A stretch of 59,740 nt of DNA, from the NCBI GenBank assembly GCA_900555045.1, contig USJW01000012.1, forward strand, positions 1 through 59,740, in the 5' to 3' direction. Under the pieces are notes generated by a model. The model had not been told where the DNA came from. It saw nothing but the letters and a program-made list of their open reading frames with translations, and made no database searches. Shown here piece by piece: positions 42,462-49,891 of this stretch; positions within the stretch are counted from its first letter, which is position 1, and every line of letters begins with the position of its first letter. The DNA comes from an uncultured Clostridium sp. (GTDB lineage Bacteria; Bacillota; Clostridia; Lachnospirales; Lachnospiraceae). The translations under genes and the position numbers were made by a program.

Positions 42462-44996
42462 ATGAGCAGCTTTGTGTTTATTTCCATTACGGCGTTATAC
42501 TTTTATGCGTTCCTGATGCTGGCCTTTTTGACGGCCAGGAAGTCCAGGCTGATCGTGGACTTTATCTCCGTGCTGGCCACCATGATTTTGTGGACCGGCG
42601 GCTCCTTGCTCATGCGCCTGGAGGCGTGGCCCACCTACCGGCTGTGGTATCACATCTCGCTGGCGGGAATCTGGCTGGTGCCCTACGCGTACTTTTGCTT
42701 TATCCGGGATTTCTGCGGAGTCCCCAATAAGCCCGTGCACCGGGCCTGGCTCGCGCTCTCGCTTCTGGGAATCCTTATAAACTTCAAGACGGAGTGGCTC
42801 CTGGCCGCGCCGCAGATTGTGAGAAGCAATGGGGCCGCGCGCTTTATCTACAACATGAAGTGGCCGGTTGGCCTGATGTACGGCCTTTGCCTGCTCATTG
42901 TGCTGCACACGGTGCTCATGGTGATCAGCTGCCGAAAGAAGCGGGGCGTGGTATCCCAGGTGCTGCCGCTGCTGTTCGGAGTTCTAATTCTGTTTGTGGG
43001 AAACCTGGCGCTGCCGGTGTTCAACGGCTTCCCCATCGACATCCTGGCAGGCGTGTTCAACGCGGTGGTGATGTTCTACACTCTGTACACCCGCCAGATG
43101 TTCAAGATGACCCTGCTGGTATCCAGGGGAAACTGCTACATCATCGCCATGGGAATCAGCGTGGCCGCGTTCTACAACCTGGCGCAGTCCATGGATGCGC
43201 TGATCCGCAGTGAGACCCCCATGCTGGCGTCCTCCAGCGTGATGATCGTGGCGATCATGACCATGTTGGCCACGCTGCTGATCTATGCGATCACTCGCCG
43301 CTTTTTTGACCAGCTGTTTGTCCGGGACGAGATCAGCCAGACGGAGCGGCTGGGGGAGTACACCACTGAGGTCTCCCGGAGCCTGCGCTTAAACGAGATT
43401 CTGAAGGCCCTGGTGGATGTGATCGCGGACACCCTCAATGTGCGCAAGATGTACGTCTGCATAAAAGAGGGGGACGGCAGCTACCCGGCGGTCTTCAGCA
43501 GCAGCCCGTTGGACGACAGAAACTTTACCATCGACCCGGGACACCCCTTGGTATCCTGGTTTAAGACCCATGACACCTGCCTGCTGTTAAAGGACTTTAA
43601 GCGGACCGTGGAGTACAAGTCCATGTGGGAGGACGAAAAGCACCGCCTGGAGGTCATGAAGATCGAGTGCCTCATGCCCTTGAAGGACAACGACGATCTG
43701 GTGGGCATCGTGCTTTTGGGGCGCAAGGAGAAAAAGGGAAAATTCCAGTGGGGCTACACGGTGGATGACATGAGCTTCTTAAACTCCATCGAGTCCGTCA
43801 GCTCCATCGCGGTTAAAAACTCCCGTCTCTACGAGAAGGCCTACCTGGAGGCGCGGACCGACGAGCTGACGGGGCTGCTCAACCGCAAATATTTCTACGA
43901 GGTTCTGGAGGAGAACTACCAGAAGTGCCAGAAAACCTCCCTGACCCTGGTGATTTTCAACGTGGACGACTTTAAGCTGTACAACCAGCTCTACGGGAAC
44001 AAGGAGGGCGACAAGGCCCTGGTGCACATCGCGAAGATCATCCGCGGCACCGTGGGAAGCAACGGCTACTGCGCCCGCTACAGCGGCAAGGAGTTCGCCG
44101 CCATCCTGCCGGACTACGACATCTACTCCGCCCAGAACCTGGCGGAGAACATCAGCCGCCAGATCCAGAACATGAACCGGAATTCCAGCGACACGTACCT
44201 AAAGACCATGACGGTCAGCTGTGGCATCTGTTCCATCCCCTACGCGGCGGCCACGCTCAACGAGCTGGTCAGCAACGCCGACCGGGCGGTGTATCACGTG
44301 AAGCGCTCGGGCAAGAACGGGATTTTAGTGTACTCCGACGGAATCATCGGCAGGAGGGACACGGACGAGGGCCTCTCGGGCAAGCACAAGAGCATGTACT
44401 CCGAGTACGCGCCCACGATCTACGCCCTGACGGCCGCCATCGACGCCAAGGACCACTACACCTTCCAGCACTCCAAGAACGTGTCCTACTACGCGGAATC
44501 GCTGGCTAAGGCCATCGGAACCAGCGACGAGTACCGGGAGATCTTAAAGGAGTCCGCGCTGCTGCACGATATCGGAAAGATCGGCGTCCCGGAGAACATA
44601 CTGAACAAGGAGGGCAAGCTGACCGATGAGGAGTACGAGGCGATGAAGCGCCACGTGGAGTCCTCGGTGGAGATTATCCGCCACCTGCCCTCCATGGACT
44701 ACGTGATCCCCGCCGTGTTAGGCCACCACGAGCGCTTCGACGGCAAGGGCTACCCCCGAAGGATTGCGGGCAAGGACATCCCGCTTGCCGCGCGGATTCT
44801 CTGCATAGCCGACTCCTTCGACGCCATGGTGTCCACGCGCTGCTACAAGCCCAGCATGTCCGTGGAGTTCGCCACCGGCGAGCTGGAGCGCGGCGCCGGC
44901 GGCCAGTTCGACCCCGAGCTGGTGCCCATCTTTGTGGGGCTGATTAAGGACGGGACTGTGAAAGCGGTTGTGGATGACGGGGTGATAAAAGGGTAA
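42462..44996 (+). CDS. 7TM-GAF-GGDEF-HD-GYP signalling protein
   Basis: Membrane sensor tied to cyclic dinucleotide turnover. Residues about 1-230 form an N-terminal seven-segment domain of histidine-kinase-like type, then a GAF region (about 300-450), a GGDEF domain (about 465-620) and an HD-GYP domain (about 650-840). The GGDEF signature is degenerate (YSGKEF near residue 540), so cyclase activity is doubtful although RTDELTGLLNRKYF is normal. The HD-GYP site is intact: HDIGKIGVPENIL near 702 and HHERFDGKGYP near 754, predicting c-di-GMP phosphodiesterase activity. 844 aa. Three bases after the GH3 gene, last in the operon. What the 7TM or GAF part senses is unknown; a lipid-type product of its own operon is possible. 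Confidence 0.88.
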   Translation: MSSFVFISITALYFYAFLMLAFLTARKSRLIVDFISVLATMILWTGGSLLMRLEAWPTYRLWYHISLAGIWLVPYAYFCFIRDFCGVPNKPVHRAWLALSLLGILINFKTEWLLAAPQIVRSNGAARFIYNMKWPVGLMYGLCLLIVLHTVLMVISCRKKRGVVSQVLPLLFGVLILFVGNLALPVFNGFPIDILAGVFNAVVMFYTLYTRQMFKMTLLVSRGNCYIIAMGISVAAFYNLAQSMDALIRSETPMLASSSVMIVAIMTMLATLLIYAITRRFFDQLFVRDEISQTERLGEYTTEVSRSLRLNEILKALVDVIADTLNVRKMYVCIKEGDGSYPAVFSSSPLDDRNFTIDPGHPLVSWFKTHDTCLLLKDFKRTVEYKSMWEDEKHRLEVMKIECLMPLKDNDDLVGIVLLGRKEKKGKFQWGYTVDDMSFLNSIESVSSIAVKNSRLYEKAYLEARTDELTGLLNRKYFYEVLEENYQKCQKTSLTLVIFNVDDFKLYNQLYGNKEGDKALVHIAKIIRGTVGSNGYCARYSGKEFAAILPDYDIYSAQNLAENISRQIQNMNRNSSDTYLKTMTVSCGICSIPYAAATLNELVSNADRAVYHVKRSGKNGILVYSDGIIGRRDTDEGLSGKHKSMYSEYAPTIYALTAAIDAKDHYTFQHSKNVSYYAESLAKAIGTSDEYREILKESALLHDIGKIGVPENILNKEGKLTDEEYEAMKRHVESSVEIIRHLPSMDYVIPAVLGHHERFDGKGYPRRIAGKDIPLAARILCIADSFDAMVSTRCYKPSMSVEFATGELERGAGGQFDPELVPIFVGLIKDGTVKAVVDDGVIKG

Positions 44997-45014
44997 TATT
45001 GTGGATAGAGATGG

Positions 45015-45059
45015 AAGACGGCACTGAGAATGTGGAAAATTCTCAGTGCCGTCTTTAGT
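45015..45059. terminator. Strong bidirectional terminator
   Basis: A 17-bp perfect stem (45015-45031 with 45039-45055) with a 7-base loop, lying between two convergent transcription units: the HD-GYP operon on the plus strand and the permease remnant/ABC-F unit on the minus strand. The A- and T-rich ends serve both directions. Confidence 0.85.
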
Positions 45060-45082
45060 TTAAACCGATAGGAGCGGTCTCT

Positions 45083-45265
45083 CTAATTTAACGGAAACAC
45101 CACCGGCACATAAACTACAAATAATATAAACCGGATCAGGCAGAGCACCATGCCCATTTTGAAATAGTCCTTCATCCGGTATCCGCCCGATTCGTAGCCC
45201 ATGGTCATGGCCGGGGCCGCCATGGGGGTCAGGTAGCAGTTGCTGGAAGCCACGGGCTGCCGCAT
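45083..45265 (-). pseudogene. 3' remnant of an SLC13/DASS-like anion permease gene
   Basis: About 55 residues resembling only the C-terminal end of a sodium/dicarboxylate or divalent anion permease: PVASSNCYLTPMAAPAMTMGY, GGYRMKDYFKMGM and a last membrane segment ending in PVVFPLN. The rest of the gene is missing: directly upstream, with one codon between, is the stop codon of the ABC-F gene in the same frame. The remnant keeps what is probably its original terminator (45015-45055). This is a recombination or insertion scar; the fragment has no ribosome site and is unlikely to be made. Confidence 0.7.
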
Positions 45266-45268
45266 GTA

Positions 45269-46693
45269 TTATATGAGCCGCAGCCCTCCATTTTCCAACC
45301 GGTACAAGATATCCCCCACATTCCTCGTAAACATCCGGTCATGGCTGACCGCCAAAAGGGTGCCGTTGTAGCCCGACAACAGCTGCTCCAAGCCCTCCAT
45401 GGTGTAGACGTCCATGTGGTTGGTGGGCTCATCCAGTACCAGGAAATTGCAGCCGCTGACAAGCACCTTGGCGAGGGCGGTTTTGACCTGCTCGCCGCCG
45501 GAGAGCACGGACACCGGCTTCTCCATGTCCAGATTGTTCATGTAGAGATTGGCCAGCACCGCCCGGCAGATATGCTTGGGGTAAGCGGCGTCGCGCGTCA
45601 CGTTCTCAAGCACTGTCTCGTCCGGGTCAAGGGTGTCAAGCTCCTGGGAAAAGTAGGCGGTCCGCGCCTCGGAGGTGATGAACGTGCCCTCGGCTCCCTC
45701 CATGATGGCATGGATCAGCGTGGACTTGCCGGCCCCGTTGTCGCCGGTGATAAACGTCCGCTTTCCGGACTCCACAAACAGCGTCACATGGTCAAGCACC
45801 GTGCGGCCCGGGTAGGTCACCGTCAAGTCCCGCACGCTGGCCGCGTACCGGGCGCGGATTTTCTGGCTGTCCGGCAGCTTCATGGACACCTCCGGGAGCT
45901 CCTTGGGGCGCTCCTTCTTTTCCAACTTCTGGATCCGGCTCTCTATGGCCCGGGCATTGTTCTGGACGTGCCCCTGCTGGATGGAGGCGGTGCCCTTGTA
46001 GAGAAGCCACTCGCTGCTGCTCATCCGCTTCGGCGGCTTTTTCATCTGCTGCCCGTGGCGGGCGATTTCGTCCGCCGCCTGCTCCAGCCGCTTCTTCTCC
46101 CTTTGGTACTGCTGGTACTCGAAGGTCTGGAACTCCCGCTCCCTCCTTGTCTGCTCCGCCCACTGGGAGTAGTTGCCGTCAAACACCCGAAGTTGGCCGT
46201 CGTCCAGCTCCCAGATCTGGGTGCAGATTTTGTCCAACAGGGCCCGGTCGTGGGATACCAGGAGGATTGCGCCCCGGTATCCCGCAAGCATGGCCTCCAG
46301 GGTCTGCACCCCGGCCAGGTCCAAATTGGTGGTGGGCTCATCCGCAAGGAGCAGAGGCGCCCGTTTGGAGAAGGCCGCGGCGATGGCCATGCGCGTGCGC
46401 TCCCCGCCGCTCATGACGGCGCTGTCACGCAGGCTCATGCGGCTGATATACTGGGCCTGGGCCTCGCCCACCGCCTGGCCGGTCTGCAGGATCTCCGCGA
46501 TCCCGCAGCTGCGGCGCACGGTCCCGCTGTCCGGCTTGATTCTCCCGGCCAGGACGTGCAGCAGCGTGCTCTTCCCGGCCCCATTGCGGCCGATCAACCC
46601 GATCCGGTCGCCGTCGCGGATCTCCAGCCGCTCAATGTCCAGAACACTCTGGATTCCATACTCTTTCTTGATGTTCTGTGCACACAATAACAT
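45269..46693 (-). CDS. ABC-F ATPase, probable antibiotic-resistance ribosome-protection type
   Basis: Soluble protein with two ABC domains and no membrane part. Domain 1: Walker A GRNGAGKST, signature MSGGERTR, Walker B LLADEPTTNLD. Domain 2: GDNGAGKST, signature LSGGEQVK, LVLDEPTNHMD. The interdomain linker (about residues 180-275) is long, charged and Lys/Arg/Gln-rich with KKPPKRMSSSEW, the part that reaches the peptidyl transferase centre in Vga/Lsa/Msr/CplR-type proteins. 474 aa, close to that group. A separate promoter, a leader peptide frame and an attenuator hairpin upstream are typical of drug-inducible ABC-F genes. Which drugs (lincosamide, pleuromutilin, streptogramin A, macrolide) cannot be read from the sequence. 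Start has a GGAGGG site. Confidence 0.85.
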   Translation of the reverse strand: MLLCAQNIKKEYGIQSVLDIERLEIRDGDRIGLIGRNGAGKSTLLHVLAGRIKPDSGTVRRSCGIAEILQTGQAVGEAQAQYISRMSLRDSAVMSGGERTRMAIAAAFSKRAPLLLADEPTTNLDLAGVQTLEAMLAGYRGAILLVSHDRALLDKICTQIWELDDGQLRVFDGNYSQWAEQTRREREFQTFEYQQYQREKKRLEQAADEIARHGQQMKKPPKRMSSSEWLLYKGTASIQQGHVQNNARAIESRIQKLEKKERPKELPEVSMKLPDSQKIRARYAASVRDLTVTYPGRTVLDHVTLFVESGKRTFITGDNGAGKSTLIHAIMEGAEGTFITSEARTAYFSQELDTLDPDETVLENVTRDAAYPKHICRAVLANLYMNNLDMEKPVSVLSGGEQVKTALAKVLVSGCNFLVLDEPTNHMDVYTMEGLEQLLSGYNGTLLAVSHDRMFTRNVGDILYRLENGGLRLI

Positions 46694-46744
46694 AAAAAAA
46701 TCCCTCCTAAACCCATTTCGTTCAGGACGGATTTACACGGGGCA

Positions 46745-46906
46745 TTACAAATAAAAGCGTTCGGACCTGCACAGGTCCAAACGCCGCCTCTTTTGGCGAC
46801 GGCCCGGTAAATGACTGAACGAAATGATCGACTGCACACAAATAACATACCTCGCACAGGGATGCGGGGACTGTACATTGCGTATTAATTTCTGCGGTCT
46901 CATCAT
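46745..46906 (-). CDS. Possible leader peptide upstream of the ABC-F gene
   Basis: On the ABC-F transcript a 5-codon frame (MIISE, 46903-46920) overlaps the start of a 53-codon frame (beginning MMRPQKLIRN) that reads through the attenuator hairpin and stops at its T-rich tail. The first frame is preceded by AAAGGTGG at long spacing. The arrangement fits ribosome-mediated attenuation, but I cannot show either frame is translated. Confidence 0.35.
   Translation of the reverse strand: MMRPQKLIRNVQSPHPCARYVICVQSIISFSHLPGRRQKRRRLDLCRSERFYL
46749..46784 (-). terminator. Attenuator hairpin in the ABC-F leader
   Basis: On the minus strand, 46773-46784 pairs with 46757-46768 (12 bp, one G-T pair) around a 4-base loop, followed by TTTTATTT. 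It stands between the promoter (46959-46987) and the gene. An exact 11-base inverted repeat, 46815-46825 with 46715-46725, flanks the hairpin and could form a long-range stem that ends close to the ABC-F ribosome site. Confidence 0.75.
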
Positions 46907-46958
46907 TCGCTGATAATCATTCTTCAGGCTGCCACCTTTCTCGCTTAAATTTGCCCTG

Positions 46959-46987
46959 ATTATACCCGACGGCCAGGCGGATGTCAA
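46959..46987 (-). promoter_or_regulatory. Consensus sigma-A promoter of the ABC-F gene
   Basis: Minus-strand TTGACA (46982-46987) and TATAAT (46959-46964), both perfect, 17-base spacer. It gives a leader of about 260 bases before the ABC-F start. A promoter this strong in front of an attenuator is the usual layout of inducible ABC-F resistance genes. Confidence 0.88.
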
Positions 46988-47055
46988 GTGGTAATTTTAT
47001 GGGCGCTTTTTGCGGATTGCATGCAAATTAATACATTTTTATTCATAAAAATAAG

Positions 47056-47084
47056 TTGACATCGTAGGTTGCTTAATTTATCAT
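47056..47084 (+). promoter_or_regulatory. Sigma-A promoter of the second YfcC/M20 operon
   Basis: TTGACA (47056-47061) and TATCAT (47079-47084), 17-base spacer, divergent from the ABC-F promoter. The 477-base gap 46694-47170 holds this promoter, the ABC-F promoter and leader, and the hairpin at 47102-47147; nothing else is seen. Confidence 0.72.
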
Positions 47085-47101
47085 AATAAAGTATTAACGC
47101 G

Positions 47102-47147
47102 AAAAAAGATGCCGATGGAGGTATGGGGGTACCAGGGCATCTTTTTT
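47102..47147 (+). terminator. Terminator-like hairpin at the very 5' end of the YfcC transcript
   Basis: A perfect 12-bp stem (AAAAAAGATGCC at 47102-47113 with its complement at 47136-47147) with a 22-base loop; the 3' arm ends in six T residues. It starts only about 10 bases after the predicted transcription start, leaving no room for an aptamer. It could be an attenuator relieved by an RNA-binding protein, or a 5' stabilising hairpin. Confidence 0.6.
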
Positions 47148-47170
47148 ATTAAATGAGCAGGAGGCTGAGT

Positions 47171-48574
47171 ATGAAAGACAAGAGTAAAAAGAAAGGGTTC
47201 AAGCTGCCGGACACGTATGTGCTGGTCGCGATCATGCTGATCGTGATGGCTGCGCTGACCTACATTATTCCGGCGGGGACCTACGATATGGTCACCAATG
47301 AAACCACGGGAAAACAGGTGGTGGATGCCACGTCCTTCCACTACATCGAGCGGACGCCCACCACAATTCTGCAGTTTCTCATGGCGTTCTACACCGGGCT
47401 CAACAAGAACTACTCCACGATCTTTTTCGTGACGCTAATCGGCGGCTACTTCAAGATCGTCAACGAGACCGGCGCCATCACAAACGGCCTGGCGGTCGCC
47501 ATCCGCCGCTTAAAGGACAAGGCGCTGATCGCGATCCCCATCGTGATGCTCTGCTTCGCCTTTCTGGGCGCCACGGGCGTGCTGATTAACCCGGTAGTGG
47601 CCTTCATCCCCATCGGCCTGGTGGTCGCCCAGCAGATGAAGATGGACCGGATCTCGGCCATGGCCATCATCTACCTGGGCTGCTTTGCCGGGTGGTGCAC
47701 CTCGTTTATGGCCGCCGGATCGGTGCAGATTGCCCAGCAGATCGCGGAAATCCCGGTGCTGTCAGGGATCGGGCTGCGCTTTATCGTGACCTCCATCGTG
47801 ACGGTCGTGACCATCATCTACGTGCTGCGCTACTGCCGGAGAATCCGCATGGACAACACGAAGAGCCTTCTCTACGGCACCGAGTACGCGGGCTTTGGGG
47901 CGCTTGACGAGATGGAGGAGGAGCACTCCTTCGGCAAAAAGGATATGCTGATCCTTGTGATCGTGTTCGGAAGCCTGGCATTTTACGTCTGGGGCGCCGT
48001 GACGAAGGGCTGGGGCCAGGAGTACATGGCTGCTTACATGCTGGCGGCGTCGGTGATCTCCGGGTTTATCGCGGGGATGTCCCCGGATGAGATCTCCAGA
48101 GCCTTCATGAAGGGCTGCCGCGAGATGGCCTACGGCGCGATTCTGATCGGTTTTGCCAGCGCGATCTCCGTGCTTCTGACCGACGGCCACATCATCCATA
48201 CGATTATTTATGCAGCATCCCTCCCGCTGAAGGTGATGCCAAAGGCCCTGGCCGCGGTCGCAATGTTCTACATCAATCTGGTGTTCAACTTCTTTGTCAG
48301 CTCCGCATCCGGCCAGGCGGCCATCGTCATGCCCATCATGACGCCGCTGGCGGACGTGATCGGTGTGACCCGCCAGGTGGCGGTTCTGGCGTACCAGTAC
48401 GGCGACGGACTGTCCAACACCATCATTCCCACCTCCGGCGTGCTGATGGCCGCTCTGGGCGTGGCGGGCGTGCCGTTCTCCAAGTGGCTGAAATTCCAAA
48501 TTCCGCTATTTTTGATCTGGACGGCCATTTGTACGGTTGCCATTATCATAGCAGTTGTGATAGGATATCATTAG
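47171..48574 (+). CDS. YfcC-family membrane carrier, copy 2
   Basis: Second YfcC-type carrier, about 12 hydrophobic segments. Blocks IIPAGTYDMV, FVTLIGGYFKIVNETGAI, NPVVAFIPIGLVVAQQM, FVSSASGQAAIVMPIMTPLADVIGVTRQ and YGDGLSNTIIPTSG. About 467 aa. The frame starts at 47153, but AGGAGG at 47159-47164 fits the ATG at 47171 (MKDKSKKKGFKLPDTY). It is followed by an M20 peptidase gene, repeating in reverse order the pair at 31263-33850. Confidence 0.85.
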   Translation: MKDKSKKKGFKLPDTYVLVAIMLIVMAALTYIIPAGTYDMVTNETTGKQVVDATSFHYIERTPTTILQFLMAFYTGLNKNYSTIFFVTLIGGYFKIVNETGAITNGLAVAIRRLKDKALIAIPIVMLCFAFLGATGVLINPVVAFIPIGLVVAQQMKMDRISAMAIIYLGCFAGWCTSFMAAGSVQIAQQIAEIPVLSGIGLRFIVTSIVTVVTIIYVLRYCRRIRMDNTKSLLYGTEYAGFGALDEMEEEHSFGKKDMLILVIVFGSLAFYVWGAVTKGWGQEYMAAYMLAASVISGFIAGMSPDEISRAFMKGCREMAYGAILIGFASAISVLLTDGHIIHTIIYAASLPLKVMPKALAAVAMFYINLVFNFFVSSASGQAAIVMPIMTPLADVIGVTRQVAVLAYQYGDGLSNTIIPTSGVLMAALGVAGVPFSKWLKFQIPLFLIWTAICTVAIIIAVVIGYH

Positions 48575-48598
48575 AAAGAAGAAAGGAACATAAGGGGT

Positions 48599-49723
48599 AT
48601 GGAACAAAAAATTTTATCTTACTTAAAAGAACATGAAGCGGAAATTTTTGCGGATCTGGAGGAGTTGGTCCTGGCTGAGGCATCCACATCGGATGTGGCA
48701 GAGCTGGCGGAGTGCCGCAAAGTGCTTGTGCGTTTGATCAAGGAGCGGGTTGGCGCTGACGCGTTTGTCTACGACACGGAGGGCGGCCACAATCCCCTGC
48801 GCTTCGAGTACGGTGAGGGGGATGACACGGTGCTTATCATCGGCCACTACGATACCGTGTGCCCCATCGGCTCCATGAAGCTGTACCGGGAGGGCAACGA
48901 GCTCCACGGACCGGGCGTGCTGGACATGAAGAGCGGCCTGGTATCCGCGATCTGGTCCATGAAGGCCTACAGAGATCTGGGAATCGATCCCGGAAAGCGC
49001 CTGGTCATGGTGATCAACGGCGACGAGGAGATCCGCAGTCCCGAGTCCAGCGACATCATCTGTGAGCTGGCAAAGGGCTGCAAGGCAGCGCTTGTGTGTG
49101 AGCCGTCCGTAACAGGCGGAGACTTAAAGACAGGGCGCAAGGGCAACGCGGGCTTTGTGGTCACCATCCACGGCAAGGCGACCCATGCGGGCAACAACCA
49201 CAAGGGCGGAATCAACGCCATCGAGGAGATGTGCCGGGAGATCCAGTTCATTCACAGCCTGACCGACTACGAGATGGGCACCACCTTAAACGTGGGCGTC
49301 TGCCAGGGCGGGACAAAGGCCAACGTGGTGCCGGATCTGGCGACCTACGCCGTGGACTGCCGGTTCACCAAGATGTCCGAGGGAAAGCGCATCCGCAAGC
49401 TCATAATGGAGCTTGAGACCACCGTTCCCGGAACCACGAGAGAAGTGGAGACGGACGAGGGGATGCCGTCCATGGAGCAGACTCCGGGCAACCTGGCGCT
49501 GTTTGATCTGGCCAAGGAGTGCGGCGATCAGCTGGGCCTCAGCTTCTCCCACCAGTTCGTGGGCGGCGGAAGCGACGGAAATAAGGTGAGCGCTATGGGA
49601 ATTCCCACGCTGGACGGGCTGGGCGCCGTGGGCGATGGAGCCCATGCGGTGAATGAGCATCTGCTGATTGACCAGTATGTGCCGAGGATTGCGCTGTTGG
49701 CGTCGCTGATTGTGAAGATTTGA
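48599..49723 (+). CDS. M20-family metallopeptidase (CPG2-like), copy 2
   Basis: Zinc exopeptidase of the glutamate-carboxypeptidase type. Blocks: IIGHYDTVCP (H-x-D), GPGVLDMKSG, INGDEEIRSPES (Glu pair), LVCEPS, the lid domain starting GFVVTIHGKATHAG, and the C-terminal GAVGDGAHAVNEH. 374 aa. 24 bases after the YfcC gene. It differs clearly from copy 1, so the two loci probably serve different substrates. Confidence 0.88.
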   Translation: MEQKILSYLKEHEAEIFADLEELVLAEASTSDVAELAECRKVLVRLIKERVGADAFVYDTEGGHNPLRFEYGEGDDTVLIIGHYDTVCPIGSMKLYREGNELHGPGVLDMKSGLVSAIWSMKAYRDLGIDPGKRLVMVINGDEEIRSPESSDIICELAKGCKAALVCEPSVTGGDLKTGRKGNAGFVVTIHGKATHAGNNHKGGINAIEEMCREIQFIHSLTDYEMGTTLNVGVCQGGTKANVVPDLATYAVDCRFTKMSEGKRIRKLIMELETTVPGTTREVETDEGMPSMEQTPGNLALFDLAKECGDQLGLSFSHQFVGGGSDGNKVSAMGIPTLDGLGAVGDGAHAVNEHLLIDQYVPRIALLASLIVKI

Positions 49724-49749
49724 TGAGATAGGGATAGAAATAGAAATTG

Positions 49750-49784
49750 AGGGCAGGAACCTTGAGGGGGGACTGCCCTTTTTT
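49750..49784 (+). terminator. Terminator after the second YfcC/M20 operon
   Basis: GGGCAG (49751-49756) pairs with CTGCCC (49773-49778), extended by one A-T pair, followed by six T residues. Confidence 0.8.
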
Positions 49785-49891
49785 GCGGCTGCTGGGAGTT
49801 GCGTGCGCTGGTGGACGAAAGGAAAAGGGTTCAGGCTTTCTTTTTAAAGGAGAGAAAGGTATAATTTGTTATTAGAAGGGGGAGGAGATCG

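Noticed and set aside
45341..46690. 449-codon plus-strand frame opposite the ABC-F gene
   Set aside because: It is the antisense shadow of a clear ABC-F coding sequence; its translation is rich in Gly/Leu/Arg/His with no family motif.
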